A stretch of 64,000 nt of DNA from Modicisalibacter luteus DSM 23508 (GCF_000378505.1 NZ_KB899994.1:186001-250000), one strand, 5' to 3'; shown: positions 16,604 through 26,785, numbered from the stretch's first letter. The notes: generated by a model from the letters alone, not told the origin. Program-made: numbers and translations.

Positions 16604-18418
16604 TTAATTAAGGTTAGATGTGCTGGCGCTGTCACGGTCCGCGGGTGTCGGTGAGCCGGTCCCGAACTGCAGACTGGCCAAGTGACGATACAGCGTGTTG
16701 GTTTCCAGCAACTGCTGGTGTGGGCCGTCGCCAATCAGACGGCCGTGGTCGAAGACCAGTAGCCGGTCGGCAGAAACCACTGTCGAAAGCCGGTGGGCGA
16801 CTACCAGGGTAGTGCGCCCTTCCATGAGACGGTTCAGAGCCTCTTGAACCAGTCGCTCGCTTTCCGCATCGAGCGCACTCGTCGCTTCGTCGAGCAACAG
16901 CACGCGCGGATTGCGCAGCAGAGCCCGGGCAATGGCGAGGCGCTGACGTTGGCCACCGGATAACTGGATGCCGCCGGGCCCCAGGTGGCTGTCAAAGCCA
17001 TGAGGTAGCGCCTCGATGAAAGTCAGGGCATTGGCGTCTTGTGCCGCGGCGCGAACCTCGGCGTCGCTGGCTTCGGGGGCGCCGTAGCGAATGTTATCGG
17101 CAGCCGTGCCAGTAAACAGGACCGGCTCCTGAGCGACCATACCAATGACCGAGCGCAGTTGTGCCGGATCAAGGTCGCGCAGATCCACACCATCGAGGCA
17201 TAGCCGACCGTTATCGGGATCGTAGAAGCGCAATAACAGCTGCAGCAGAGTGCTTTTGCCAGCACCCGATGGGCCGACCAGGGCGATTCGCTCGCCTGGG
17301 CGAATATGTATCGATACACCATCCAGCGCTGGTGTGTGGCGTCGGCTGGGGTAGGCGAAGGAAACGTGCTCGATATCGATGGCGCCTTGCAGTGGCGAAG
17401 GCAAGGGTATCGGCTGGTCAGGCGGACGGATACTGGCCCGGGCATCGAGCAGTTCCAGTAAACGCTCGGCCGCGCCAGCGGCACGCTGCACGTCGCCGGC
17501 CACCTCCGACAGAGCGGCTACCGCACCAGCGGCCAGCACGGCATAGAACACGAACGCGGAGAGTTCGCCGGCACTCATGTTTCCGGCCAGTACCGCGTGA
17601 CCGCCTTGCCAAAGCATCAGGCCAACGGCAGCAAAGATAACCAACATGGCGATCCCGGTCAGCCAGGCCCGCTGGCGGGTACGGGCCACGGCCACCCCGA
17701 ACGCTGCCTCGGCATGCCGGGCATAGTGACGGCGATCGGTGGCTTCGTGGCCGAAGGCCTGGACGGTGCGAATACCGGTCAAGGTTTCGCCGGCATACCG
17801 CCCCAGTTCGGCAACCTGATCCTGGCTGTGTCTGGATAGACGGCGTACGCGGCGACCGAACCAAAGAATTGGCAGCACGGTCGCGGGAATACCAATCAGC
17901 ACCAAGGCGCTAAGCCACGGCTGCGTTACCAGCATCAGAATGGCAGCCCCGATGAGCATCAGCAGATTGCGAAGCGCCACTGACAGCGAGGAGCCGAACA
18001 GGCTCTGCAGCACGCTGGTATCCGCGGTCAGCCGCGACTGTATCTCGCCAGCACCCTGGTTGTGACTGCCGTTCTCGAAAAAGGCTGGGTCGAGAGTTAG
18101 CAGGTGGTCGAAGACGAGACGGCGCAGGTCGGCTGCCAGGCGCTCGCCGATCCAGGTCACCAAGTAATAACGCAACGCGGAGGCCCCAGCCAGAACGCCG
18201 ACAACACACAACATGGCAAGCAGTGCCCGATTGAGATCGCTGGCGTCTCGGTCCATGAACCCCTGATCGATGGCCAGGCGAAGCCCTTGACCCAACAGCA
18301 ACACGCTGCCAGAGGCAACCAGCAGCGATGCACCCGCAAACGCCAGGCGGATCCGATAAGGGCGCAACAGGCCGAGCAGGCGCAACAAAACGCGCGGGTG
18401 TGTTCCAGGTTGGCTCAT
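16604..18418 (-). CDS. ABC exporter, fused permease/ATPase (MsbA/lipid-exporter type)
   Basis: About 604 residues in half-transporter layout: a six-helix membrane domain (residues ~20-310) followed by a nucleotide-binding domain. Walker A is GPSGAGKSTLL, the ABC signature is LSGGQRQRLAIARALL, Walker B is VLLLDEATSALD, and the switch His is in VVAHRLSTV. Such proteins work as homodimers exporting lipids, peptides or drugs; the substrate cannot be deduced. I prefer the ATG at 18418 (MSQPG) with weak GACGAG upstream; an ATG at 18457 would add 13 residues but has no ribosome binding site. Confidence 0.88.
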   Translation of the reverse strand: MSQPGTHPRVLLRLLGLLRPYRIRLAFAGASLLVASGSVLLLGQGLRLAIDQGFMDRDASDLNRALLAMLCVVGVLAGASALRYYLVTWIGERLAADLRRLVFDHLLTLDPAFFENGSHNQGAGEIQSRLTADTSVLQSLFGSSLSVALRNLLMLIGAAILMLVTQPWLSALVLIGIPATVLPILWFGRRVRRLSRHSQDQVAELGRYAGETLTGIRTVQAFGHEATDRRHYARHAEAAFGVAVARTRQRAWLTGIAMLVIFAAVGLMLWQGGHAVLAGNMSAGELSAFVFYAVLAAGAVAALSEVAGDVQRAAGAAERLLELLDARASIRPPDQPIPLPSPLQGAIDIEHVSFAYPSRRHTPALDGVSIHIRPGERIALVGPSGAGKSTLLQLLLRFYDPDNGRLCLDGVDLRDLDPAQLRSVIGMVAQEPVLFTGTAADNIRYGAPEASDAEVRAAAQDANALTFIEALPHGFDSHLGPGGIQLSGGQRQRLAIARALLRNPRVLLLDEATSALDAESERLVQEALNRLMEGRTTLVVAHRLSTVVSADRLLVFDHGRLIGDGPHQQLLETNTLYRHLASLQFGTGSPTPADRDSASTSNLN

Positions 18419-18633
18419 TGCGGGCTCGTCGATAGTTGGTTTACTCCTATGTGGCATATTATCGGGGTGTGATTGGGTTGCAGTGTGTCACTCTAGTTGG
18501 TGGCCAGGTAAAGTATTGTAAAATCTCGCATTATTTGATCGCTCACTGCACTTGTAGAGGTGACGAGAGGCCAAGAATTGCTAGCCTGTTGAACGTAAGG
18601 AATGCAACTTCAATCCATGAGGAGGGAACCGAT

Positions 18634-19065
18634 ATGGTTAAGAAATTCGCACTCGTGTTCGGTATTGTCTACACGCTGGTCGGCATCATGGGGTTCATCC
18701 CCGGGCTGGTTACTGCGCCGGAAATGACAGGCGACCTTGCCGCCGACACAGGGCATGGCAGGCTATTGGGCATATTCCCCGTCAACCTTTGGCACAACCT
18801 GGTTCACTTGGCCATCGGTATATGGGGTATTGCGTCTTACAAACGCTTCAGTGCTGCTGTGCTCTATGCGCGGGCCAATACCGTTATCTTCGGTGCGCTG
18901 GTTATTCTAGGCTTGATACCGGCCACCGATACCCTTTTCGGGTTGGCACCGATCTATGGTAACGACATATGGCTGCATCTGCTGAATACAGTGGCTGCCG
19001 GCTATTTCGGCTTTGGGCCGCCTGCACGCCAGAATACAGAGACAATGAACCATCGTCCCCAGTGA
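18634..19065 (+). CDS. DUF4383-family small membrane protein
   Basis: A 143-residue inner-membrane protein with four hydrophobic segments. The pattern of an N-terminal helix (FALVFGIVYTLVGIMGFIPG), then FPVNLWHNLVHLAIGIWG, then DTLFGLAPIYGNDIWLHLLNT matches DUF4383 (conserved N-x-x-H-N-x-x-H and H-x-x-N). The function of the family is unknown. The ATG at 18634 has a strong GGAGGG ribosome binding site. It stands alone between the ABC exporter and trxC. Confidence 0.75.
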   Translation: MVKKFALVFGIVYTLVGIMGFIPGLVTAPEMTGDLAADTGHGRLLGIFPVNLWHNLVHLAIGIWGIASYKRFSAAVLYARANTVIFGALVILGLIPATDTLFGLAPIYGNDIWLHLLNTVAAGYFGFGPPARQNTETMNHRPQ

Positions 19066-19132
19066 TCGGTTGGCTTGATCTTGTGCAGAGGCGCCAGCAT
19101 ATTCACGACAAACCCAAGGTTTGGAGTGACCG

Positions 19133-19576
19133 ATGAGTGAGGCTTTATTGCTGGCGTGTCCGCACTGTCTTTCAATGAACCGCATCCAACGGGCGCGTCT
19201 TGATGACGCGCCCAGTTGCGGTAAATGCAAGCAGCCCTTGTTCACGAAGACGCCTGCCGACCTGACGGCGGCCAACTACGACGCCATCGTCAATCGCAGC
19301 GAGTTGCCGGTCGTGGTGGACTTTGGGGCGAGCTGGTGCGGTCCGTGCAAGATGATGGCACCAATCTTTGCGCAAGCCGCCAGTGAGCTGGAACCGCGCA
19401 TGCGTTTCGCCAAGCTGGATACCGAGTCCGAACAGGCCTTGGCGGGTCGCTTTGGCATCCGCAGCATTCCAACATTGATAATCTTCAGGAATGGGCAAGA
19501 GGTGGCCCGGCAAGCGGGGGCAATGCAGGGCTCGCAACTCAAGAGCTGGCTGGCACCCCATTTACTTGTCACCTGA
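19133..19576 (+). CDS. trxC: Thioredoxin 2 (TrxC)
   Basis: A 147-residue cytoplasmic thiol-disulfide reductase. An N-terminal zinc-binding module has two CxxC pairs (C9/C12 in CPHC and C29/C32 in CGKC) before a thioredoxin fold with the redox motif WCGPC (C69, C72) and the cis-Pro in IRSIPTLIIF. This is the TrxC layout, distinct from TrxA, and is associated with oxidative-stress resistance in E. coli. Length matches the family (139-147). Confidence 0.95.
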   Translation: MSEALLLACPHCLSMNRIQRARLDDAPSCGKCKQPLFTKTPADLTAANYDAIVNRSELPVVVDFGASWCGPCKMMAPIFAQAASELEPRMRFAKLDTESEQALAGRFGIRSIPTLIIFRNGQEVARQAGAMQGSQLKSWLAPHLLVT

Positions 19577-19727
19577 GAAATGTCACTCCCTTATTGTTAC
19601 CTTGCCTGAGTATCGTCGCCGATTTTCAGGCAAAGGCTGGTTTGAGCTCACATTGACCCTGTACGGAAGCGTTAGCGCAGGACGTGTACACTCATAGAGA
19701 CTATGGATTGCATATTGGGAGACGACG

Positions 19728-20930
19728 TTGACTGCGACTTACCGTACTCAGGGACCCATCATCAGTTCCTTGCTGGATACCGACTGGTACAAGCTGACCA
19801 TGATGCAGGGAGTGCATCATAAGTACCCCAATGCCAGCGTGACGTGGGAATTTCGCAGCCGGAATGCCGAGGACCTGGAACCGTATATCGATGAGATTCG
19901 CGAGCAGATCGACCATCTGGCGATGTTGCGTCTGACATCTGCCGAGTCGGCGTATCTCAGCACGTTCCCCTACATGTCGCCTGACTTCATTCGCTTTCTC
20001 GAGCTGTTCCGATTTCGTCCGGAATATGTCGACGTATACATGGAAGGCAGCGAGCTATGCATCGTTATCGATGGTCCTTGGTCGCATAGCATACTGTTCG
20101 AGATCGTGATCCTGGCAATTGTCAGCGAGGTGCGCAATCGCGCCCTGTACCCTGATGTCACCATCGACCAGGCAGTCGGACAGTTGCGTCGCAAGCTCGA
20201 TGGCTTGCGCAGTGAGTATACGCCTCAGCAATTGGCGGGATTCAATCTTGCGGATTTTGGTACGCGCCGGCGCCTTTCCCAGCCCGTTCAAGAAGCCATC
20301 GTCGAGGTACTGGCGGAGGAATTCCCGGGTAACTTCGTCGGCACCAGCAATGTGGACATTGCCCGTCGCCACGATATCTGCCCGATGGGCACCATGGCAC
20401 ATGAATGGGTCATGGCCCACCAGCAGTTGGGCAGTCGACTTATCGATAGCCAGCGAGCGGCGCTGGAAGCCTGGGTGCAGGAGTACCGCGGCCACCTTGG
20501 CATTGCCCTGACCGACACCATTACCCTGGATGCCTTCCTGCACGATTTTGATCTCTACTTTGCCAAGTTGTTCGATGGCTTGCGCCACGATAGTGGCGAC
20601 CCGATGGTGTTTGCCGAAAAGTGCATCCGCCACTATCAGTCACTGGGTATCGATCCGATGACCAAGACATTGATCTTCAGCGACGCGCTGACCTTCGATA
20701 AATCCATGGGCATCAAACTGGCGTTGGACGGGCGCATCAAGAACAGCTTTGGAATCGGGACCAACCTGACGTGCGACGTTCCCGGTGTTCAACCGATGAA
20801 CATTGTCATCAAGATGATGTCGTGCAACGGCCAGCCCGTCGCCAAGATTTCCGACGAACCAGGCAAAGCCTCTTCCAGGGACGAGAGTTACGTGAATTAC
20901 CTCAAGAAGGTTTTTCAGGTCGAGCATTAG
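19728..20930 (+). CDS. pncB: Nicotinate phosphoribosyltransferase
   Basis: A 400-residue enzyme that makes nicotinate mononucleotide from nicotinate, PRPP and ATP in the Preiss-Handler NAD salvage pathway. Recognisable blocks are [13 protein letters not shown] at the N-terminus, [22 protein letters not shown], which includes the His normally phosphorylated during catalysis, GLRHDSGDP, and [11 protein letters not shown] near the C-terminus. Length equals E. coli PncB (400). The start is a TTG at 19728 with GGGAGA upstream; no ATG fits the family N-terminus. Confidence 0.96.
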   Translation: MTATYRTQGPIISSLLDTDWYKLTMMQGVHHKYPNASVTWEFRSRNAEDLEPYIDEIREQIDHLAMLRLTSAESAYLSTFPYMSPDFIRFLELFRFRPEYVDVYMEGSELCIVIDGPWSHSILFEIVILAIVSEVRNRALYPDVTIDQAVGQLRRKLDGLRSEYTPQQLAGFNLADFGTRRRLSQPVQEAIVEVLAEEFPGNFVGTSNVDIARRHDICPMGTMAHEWVMAHQQLGSRLIDSQRAALEAWVQEYRGHLGIALTDTITLDAFLHDFDLYFAKLFDGLRHDSGDPMVFAEKCIRHYQSLGIDPMTKTLIFSDALTFDKSMGIKLALDGRIKNSFGIGTNLTCDVPGVQPMNIVIKMMSCNGQPVAKISDEPGKASSRDESYVNYLKKVFQVEH

Positions 20931-20956
20931 CGCAAGGTTGAATAGGTGAGTCAGGG

Positions 20957-21841
20957 ATGACGAAACCAAAAGTGATTGAGCACGACAGCGTGGATAGTTT
21001 GCTCGGTGCGCTGATGGCAAGTACGACCGTGACCAAAGCATATCGTGGGCATGGGGATTGCCGATGGCGCCTGGAGCCTTATATCGTTCGTAACCAGCGC
21101 TACAAGTACAGGAAATGGCAGGCCGAGCAGGAAGGTAAGTACGATTCCGTGCCGTTGGAAAACCACTTTCTCCAATCGTTTGTCAGCGCCTGTGACAAGG
21201 CGGGGCTCAACGTTTCGGGGGATAGTGAAAAGCTGCGGAATTACCTCGACGACCCCACCATGGTAGTTGCGCATAGCGAGGGAGAATCCGGCAGTAACAG
21301 CCATTGGCCGGGAGACAGTAACGAGATGCTTTCGTTGATGTCCCAAGCCCAGCATCATGGCGTACCGACACGCCTGCTCGACTGGACGACGGCGCCGCTG
21401 GTTGCTGCCTATTTTGCCGGCTCGTCAGCACTCAAGGAATGGCTACGCAATCCGTACGACGACTTCGATGAAAGAAAGTTGTGCCTCTGGGAGCTCGATA
21501 TCGATGCCTCCCAGTCTTACAAGCGCCGATTCGAGATCAAGCGCGCCCCTGGGAGTGTCAGTTCGAACCTTCCGGCGCAACGCGGCCTTTTTACGCTGCT
21601 GAAAGGCGACGCGATACCCAGTCTACGCCTGGAGGATCATCCAAACGCTGGCCAGTTCCTGACCAAGCATAACCTGCCAGTCCGGCATATTCCCGACCTC
21701 ATGCGCGAGTGCGACAGGCACGGTCATTCAGCCGCCACGCTCTTCCCCGGCTATGAAGGGGCAGCCAAGCATGCCGAAGAGCTCTTTCTTATCGATGAGC
21801 TGAAGGAAGCCTGCCAGATCGGGGGAGTCGTCTCGCGTTAG
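20957..21841 (+). CDS. FRG-domain protein
   Basis: A 294-residue protein carrying the FRG domain: [13 protein letters not shown] (residues ~29-41), then the diagnostic [23 protein letters not shown] (~130-153), then QRGLFTLL and [18 protein letters not shown] domains (named for the F/Y-R-G motif) resemble ADP-ribosyltransferase-like folds and turn up in toxin and defence contexts, but this activity is not proven. It lies 26 bases behind pncB, so it may share its transcript; the NAD-salvage neighbour is suggestive if the domain uses NAD. No partner (antitoxin or nuclease) is adjacent. Confidence 0.8.
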   Translation: MTKPKVIEHDSVDSLLGALMASTTVTKAYRGHGDCRWRLEPYIVRNQRYKYRKWQAEQEGKYDSVPLENHFLQSFVSACDKAGLNVSGDSEKLRNYLDDPTMVVAHSEGESGSNSHWPGDSNEMLSLMSQAQHHGVPTRLLDWTTAPLVAAYFAGSSALKEWLRNPYDDFDERKLCLWELDIDASQSYKRRFEIKRAPGSVSSNLPAQRGLFTLLKGDAIPSLRLEDHPNAGQFLTKHNLPVRHIPDLMRECDRHGHSAATLFPGYEGAAKHAEELFLIDELKEACQIGGVVSR

Positions 21842-21920
21842 TCTGGCCCTGACGAAGCGACACGCAGCCAGGCGGAAATTGGCGTAGCCTGACTCGAATG
21901 CAACAAAGAGGAGCCGGTCG

Positions 21921-22667
21921 ATGCAACAAGTCATGATTGTCACTGGCGGCAGCCGGGGGATTGGAGCCGCCACGGCCAGATTGGGCGCCGCCGCTGGGTA
22001 TCGTATTGGCTTGACCTACCGGGGCAATGATGCGGCGGCTCAGGCGGTCGTCGAGGAGATTGAGCGGGGCGGCGGCGTTGCCATCGCGGTGGCGGCCGAT
22101 GTCGGCAACGAAGCCGATATTGTGCGTCTTTTCAATACGGTAGACGAACGCTTGGGTCCGGTTACGGCGCTGGTCAACAATGCGGGCATTCTCGAGCGCC
22201 AGATGCGTGTCGAAGGCATGGACGCCGAACGCCTGTCACGTATCCTCGCGGTGAACGTTACCGGCAGTATTCTCTGTGCACGTGAGGCCATTCGGCGCAT
22301 GTCGACGGCTCACGGTGGTCAGGGCGGTGCCATTGTCAATCTATCTTCCGTCGCTGCACGCTTGGGCGCGCCGAATGAATATGTCGACTACGCAGCGACC
22401 AAGGGGGCCATCGATACCTTTACGGTGGGACTGGCCAAGGAGGTTGCCGCCGAGGGCATCCGCGTCAATGCCGTCAGGCCAGGCATCATTTATACCGATA
22501 TCCACACCAGCGGCGGTGAGCCCGGCCGAGTAGACCGGCTCAAGGAAACAGTGCCAATGAAACGCGGAGGACAGCCCGAAGAAGTGGCCCAGGCAATTCT
22601 CTGGCTGCTTTCCGATACAGCGTCGTATACCACCGGTACAATCATCGACGTTACCGGTGGGCGCTGA
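21921..22667 (+). CDS. Short-chain dehydrogenase/reductase (SDR, classical)
   Basis: A 248-residue NAD(P)-dependent oxidoreductase. The cofactor-binding motif is TGGSRGIG, followed by NNAG, the catalytic Ser in VNLSSVAA and the Y-x-x-x-K motif in YVDYAATKGA. Arg after the first strand (TYRGND) leans towards NADP(H). The substrate cannot be told; top relatives would be annotated as glucose dehydrogenase- or FabG-like. A GAGGAG ribosome binding site precedes the ATG. Confidence 0.88.
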   Translation: MQQVMIVTGGSRGIGAATARLGAAAGYRIGLTYRGNDAAAQAVVEEIERGGGVAIAVAADVGNEADIVRLFNTVDERLGPVTALVNNAGILERQMRVEGMDAERLSRILAVNVTGSILCAREAIRRMSTAHGGQGGAIVNLSSVAARLGAPNEYVDYAATKGAIDTFTVGLAKEVAAEGIRVNAVRPGIIYTDIHTSGGEPGRVDRLKETVPMKRGGQPEEVAQAILWLLSDTASYTTGTIIDVTGGR

Positions 22668-22757
22668 CCGGTCCGTCAGTAGGCTCCTCGGCCAATTTGG
22701 TAGAGCTTGCCGTTCATCGTCTCGACCTGGCCATCCCGGTCTTTCGCAAGAGCATCC

Positions 22758-23729
22758 TCAATCAATACGAATGGATGACACCATTCGCCGGGCTTCTCTG
22801 GCTGTCATGCCGAAGTGCGCTTTGTAGGCACGAGAAAAGTGGGCCTGATTCACGAAACCCCACGAGTAGGCGAGTTCGGCAATGCTCATGTGCCGATATT
22901 TTTCATCGCCTAGCATCTTACGCACCCTGTCGAGACGTTTCGCCATGATGAGCTTGGCAACGCTCTGATCCCGCCGGGCGAATAGTCGATTGAGGTGGCG
23001 CACCGAAATGCCGGCAGCAGCGGCTATGCGCATACCATCGAGTTCCGGGTCATGTAGGTGGTCCTCGATGTACTGCCCGGCGACAAGCAGATACGCCGTA
23101 TCCAGTGGCCTCGCCGGGCGTCGCTCGTTCTGTAGCATCAGCTGCAGCAGTTCGCGTATGTCTCCTTGCAATGTATTGCCACTCTCTAGGTCAGGGTGAG
23201 CCAAGGATCTAAACAGGCGTTGCCGAAAGGTACGCAGCAAGAGCCGCTCGCTGCCTGAGACGGGAGCGATCTTGATAGGTGAGGCCAAGCCCGTCTTGCC
23301 TCGTAACTCTTGCAGGCAAGCTTTCGGAAGGTCGACGAGCAACTGGCGCATCGGGCGGGTGAAGCCATACAGATAGGGGACATCCGTATCGTAGACGATC
23401 AGCTCGCCGGGGCTGACATTGACACAACGGTGCCCCTGGTAAAAAAACGCCTCGCTATTCAGTAACAAGCAGGCAAAGATGGCGTCCTTTCCGCTTCTTT
23501 TTACCAGTTCCGGTGTGCGCTCGATGACATGCTCATTGCCTCGGATATCGCTTAGCCCCAGCCCCTCAGGTGTCTTCAGGTTGAGCTGCTCTGCATCCAG
23601 GCCTGCCTCGGCAAACGAGGAACAGCGCAGTCCGACGATGGTTTCGCACGCCGATGCTTCCCAATATGTCAGCCGCTGTTCCTGAGGAACATCGCGTGTC
23701 GATATACGGCGGAGTGATGGCAGAGACAT
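22758..23729 (-). CDS. AraC-family transcriptional regulator
   Basis: About 323 residues. The N-terminal ~200 residues form an AraC-binding-like sensor (SPGELIVYDTDVPYLYGF, as in FeaR/NphR-type activators), and the C-terminal ~100 residues contain the two helix-turn-helices (MRIAAAAGISVRHLNRLFARR and IAELAYSWGFVNQAHFSRAYKAHFG). The ATG at 23729 has AAGGAGAG upstream. It is divergent from a cupin dioxygenase gene with 137 bases between starts, so it likely activates that gene in response to an aromatic compound. Confidence 0.87.
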   Translation of the reverse strand: MSLPSLRRISTRDVPQEQRLTYWEASACETIVGLRCSSFAEAGLDAEQLNLKTPEGLGLSDIRGNEHVIERTPELVKRSGKDAIFACLLLNSEAFFYQGHRCVNVSPGELIVYDTDVPYLYGFTRPMRQLLVDLPKACLQELRGKTGLASPIKIAPVSGSERLLLRTFRQRLFRSLAHPDLESGNTLQGDIRELLQLMLQNERRPARPLDTAYLLVAGQYIEDHLHDPELDGMRIAAAAGISVRHLNRLFARRDQSVAKLIMAKRLDRVRKMLGDEKYRHMSIAELAYSWGFVNQAHFSRAYKAHFGMTAREARRMVSSIRID

Positions 23730-23866
23730 ATGTCTCTCCTTGATGAAGGCATGTCCTGCAGAATCAAATGTTCGGTCCGGCTGGGTCAATTCGGCCTTTG
23801 GTTGAGTTGTTAAGGTCTAGCTACGGCAGTAGCCGAATGACAACGACAACACTGAGGAGAGCACCC

Positions 23867-24400
23867 ATGCCTAACCAGGCGACAACCGAATTCTGAAAGG
23901 ATCTCCAGCCCATTGCCGACAGCTTCAAGCCGGATACCTTGCCTGAAGTGCACATTGCCAACGCGCCCACCGATGACGAGCGTTACTACGTGCCGTTCAG
24001 CGATACGGTATCTTCGCGCCCGTTATGGATCTCGCCATCACAGAACCGCTGGTGCGATGTATTGATGGCCAAGGGAGCGGGACTGGTAAATCGCCATTAT
24101 CATCCCAACGAAGTCTTTGCCTACACGATTTCCGGCAAGTGGGGCTATCTGGAGCATGACTGGATCGCCACGGCGGGGGACTTCGTCTACGAGACACCCG
24201 GCGAAGGACATACCCTGGTCGCCTATGATCATCCGGACCCGATGCGAGTGTTCTTCATCGTTAAAGGGCCCTTGATCTGGCTGGATGAGAAGGGAGAGGC
24301 CGACGGTTATTTCGATGTGCACGATTATATTGCGCTATGTCGCGAGCATTACGAGAAGGTAGGTATCGGTGCGAGCCACGTCGACACACTGTTCCGCTAA
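23867..24400 (+). pseudogene. Cupin dioxygenase (2,4'-dihydroxyacetophenone dioxygenase-like) with in-frame TGA
   Basis: The natural start is the ATG at 23867 (GAGGAGAG upstream). Codon 10 is TGA (23894-23896), after which the same frame continues intact to 24400. Ignoring the TGA gives 177 codons, the length I recall for the Alcaligenes enzyme. The context (T-E-F-stop-K-D-L) fits a TGG Trp to TGA change. The rest is a clean cupin with metal ligands in LVNRHYHPNEVFAYTISGKW and YLEHDW. Such enzymes cleave hydroxyacetophenones. A TTG at 23939 could restart translation but has no ribosome binding site. It is either a recent knockout or a sequencing error. Confidence 0.8.
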
Positions 24401-24420
24401 CGTGCCCAAATAACCAAAAA

Positions 24421-24453
24421 GCGCCTCATCCATTGCGGATGAGGCGCTTTTTT
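24421..24453. terminator. Strong bidirectional rho-independent terminator
   Basis: A perfect 11-base-pair stem GCGCCTCATCC/GGATGAGGCGC with loop ATTGC is followed by six T on the plus strand and preceded by five A, so it ends both the dioxygenase transcript and the convergent GDPD transcript. Confidence 0.92.
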
Positions 24454-24467
24454 ATCGGCAGTAGGGT

Positions 24468-25772
24468 TCAGGTGCCGGCTTTCATGCAGTTGTCGTAGAA
24501 CGTCACGGTCGCCGGCCAGTCGGAGAACAGGCCTTTCACGCCGACATCCTGAGCCAGTACATCCAGCGTCAGCATCTTGTCGCCGTCGTTGTCGATCACG
24601 TCATCCGTCGAGCGGTGATACCACTGGCCATCCTCGGTCAGCGGACCTGAGCGCTCAAAGCTCCAGGCGATGATGTCGAGTCCTGCCTGCTTGGCATGCT
24701 CGGCGTAGACAGACGGCACGATGCGGCTATCGGATTCGCCAGCCTGAGGGTTGGAGGCCAACAACATCCACAGCGGTGGGGCGATGATATTTACGCCTTC
24801 GTCGGCCAGTGCCTGCATGTCGGGATCCCAGGTGTCGGGATTGGCGTGATCGAAGCCCTCCTCATCATAGCGGTCATCGAGATATACAGCCTGCTTGCCG
24901 AACTCAGGCGTATTCTCGATCCAGTAGCGCACATCCTCCAGCTCGAACGACTGCGGATAGACGTCACTCGGCGGGATGTTAGCCGCCTGGTATTCATCTA
25001 TCAGTTTCTGCGCATAGTCGGCCTGCGACATGCCGTTGAAGGGCATGGACACGCTGGGCGCCTTGAGTTCCGGCGTCATCTTCACGCCTAACGCCTTGAA
25101 CAGTTCGATGCTCTCGGCATGAGTCATCAACGTGCCGCGTTGGGCATACAGGTCGGTTCGCCAGGCAGGCGTGCCATCGAGATAGGCTTCGATGCTACGT
25201 GCCTCGGTGTTGGCGCCTTCCATCTTGCCCTCGAGCGTCTTGAACTCGGCCAACGTGACATCGCTGGCACAACACTGAACTTCCGAGGCGTTGGTTAGTT
25301 CACCGCTCTGCGGGTCGAACTTGGGCGGTACGCTGCATTTCTGCGCCAGGTCCGTTGCCAGGATATTCGTGGTGGAGTGCAGGTCGCACTGCGAGTGGCG
25401 GCAGACGAGTTCCTTGTCGGCGGTGAAGGTTACGTCGCATTCGAGAATCCCAGCGCCCATCTGCGCCCCGGCGATATACGCCTCCCGTGTATGCTCGGGA
25501 AACTGTAGCGGCGCCCCGCGATGAGCAATTGAGAAATCCGTGCGTTGCCACTTACTTTGCTGGGCGGCGCAATTGAGCAGCTTGGTCTTGAGTTCACGCG
25601 AGCGCTGGGTGTCCTCGTCCATGTCCTGAACCAGAAACAAGGGGCGAGGACCTAGAGTGACATTCTTGGCTGCGTCGATGGCTCCTTCTTCGTTACTTGC
25701 AGCCCAGGTGGGCGTTAAGGCAAGCATTGATAAGAGACACAGGGCAGGGGTAAGGGTCTTGTTATTTTGCAT
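24468..25772 (-). CDS. Exported glycerophosphodiester phosphodiesterase
   Basis: A 434-residue protein with an N-terminal signal peptide (cleavage about LTPTWA-A). GDPD motifs are clear: [18 protein letters not shown] (catalytic His and metal-binding Glu), then [27 protein letters not shown] with the second catalytic His. Large insertions rich in Cys ([15 protein letters not shown]) separate the barrel strands, so it resembles the larger exported GlpQ-like subgroup. It should hydrolyse glycerophosphodiesters to glycerol-3-phosphate and alcohol in the periplasm. The ATG at 25772 begins the signal peptide; longer versions would add an unlikely N-terminus. Confidence 0.88.
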   Translation of the reverse strand: MQNNKTLTPALCLLSMLALTPTWAASNEEGAIDAAKNVTLGPRPLFLVQDMDEDTQRSRELKTKLLNCAAQQSKWQRTDFSIAHRGAPLQFPEHTREAYIAGAQMGAGILECDVTFTADKELVCRHSQCDLHSTTNILATDLAQKCSVPPKFDPQSGELTNASEVQCCASDVTLAEFKTLEGKMEGANTEARSIEAYLDGTPAWRTDLYAQRGTLMTHAESIELFKALGVKMTPELKAPSVSMPFNGMSQADYAQKLIDEYQAANIPPSDVYPQSFELEDVRYWIENTPEFGKQAVYLDDRYDEEGFDHANPDTWDPDMQALADEGVNIIAPPLWMLLASNPQAGESDSRIVPSVYAEHAKQAGLDIIAWSFERSGPLTEDGQWYHRSTDDVIDNDGDKMLTLDVLAQDVGVKGLFSDWPATVTFYDNCMKAGT

Positions 25773-25879
25773 GGTATGACTCGCTGTCTTCTTCCTGAAA
25801 ACGGGTGCAGAGCTGAGTATGGACCACGTTGTGTTACGGTGCGGCGACACTGTGGTGATAGCGGTGAGTCACCGTTTTA

Positions 25880-26785
25880 TCAGGCCCAGCGTGGATCGGC
25901 GGTAAAAGCCACGGTGAACCAGCGATGCTGCGGCGGAATGCTCAGGTGAGCGGCTATCTCTGCACGAATCTCGTCGAGTTCGACCATGCCGCGCTGCGAC
26001 GCAAAGTCTTCGTGGGTAATGATATGGATTTCGATGAAGTGGCCGCGCCCGGTCTTGGCCACGTGGCTGTGGTAGGCGAGAAGGCCATCGCGCTGCATGA
26101 CCCGCTGCATGGCATCGTGAACCTCGCGATCGATATGGCTCGGCGCGATCAGGAAAACTTCCTTCATGGCACGACGTACGATGCCGAGAGGCACCGGCAG
26201 GAAGCAGACCGTCAGCACCGCCAGCAGCAGCGAATCCACATAGGGTGTCCAATGGTCGAGGGCAGTGCCTTCTAGCAACGACGCGATGACGAAGGCGGCC
26301 AATAGCGCGGAAGTGATCAAGGCTGCCATCAGCCAGCTTTGTGTATCGATACGCAGGAACTCGGAATCCGCCTCGCGATTGACGCCCTTCTCGAAGATAT
26401 ACATACCGAAGCAGACGCAGGTGACCACGACCGCATAGGCGGTGGCCACGCCGAAGGCGAGGTCGCGTCCGCCTTCCAATAATCCTTGGACGGCGTTCAG
26501 GAACGCGTAGAAACAAAGCAGCGTCAGCACGGCGCCGTTAAAGGCCGCTACCATCGGCTCGAAGTGCCAGTAGCCATGCTGAAATCGCTGGCTGGCCTCA
26601 CGCACGGCCAGGCGCGACACCAGCAGCGCGAGTCCTGACATGGCCGCGTCGATGGTGGAGAACATCCCATCGAAGAGAATGGACTGCGAGCCGGCCAGCA
26701 GGCCCAGGGCGACACCCAAGCCGGCGACGACCAGCGTCATGGCGATGGAGATTTTCAGCGCGCGCTGTTCTAAGTGGGATTGCAT
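25880..26785 (-). CDS. Cation diffusion facilitator-like membrane protein (atypical metal site)
   Basis: A 301-residue protein with about six membrane helices and a C-terminal cytoplasmic domain (~210-300), the CDF layout. RFQHGYWHFEPMVAAFNG matches the family H-x-x-G-H-x-R-x-E-P loop between helices 2 and 3. The metal-site residues differ: helix 2 reads D-G-M-F-S-T-I-D, keeping both Asp but with Phe where His is usual. Helix 5 reads D-T-Q-S-W-L-M-A, without the usual H-x-x-x-D. It may transport something other than Zn/Mn/Fe or have lost activity. Its start is 125 bases from the divergent macro-domain gene. Confidence 0.8.
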   Translation of the reverse strand: MQSHLEQRALKISIAMTLVVAGLGVALGLLAGSQSILFDGMFSTIDAAMSGLALLVSRLAVREASQRFQHGYWHFEPMVAAFNGAVLTLLCFYAFLNAVQGLLEGGRDLAFGVATAYAVVVTCVCFGMYIFEKGVNREADSEFLRIDTQSWLMAALITSALLAAFVIASLLEGTALDHWTPYVDSLLLAVLTVCFLPVPLGIVRRAMKEVFLIAPSHIDREVHDAMQRVMQRDGLLAYHSHVAKTGRGHFIEIHIITHEDFASQRGMVELDEIRAEIAAHLSIPPQHRWFTVAFTADPRWA

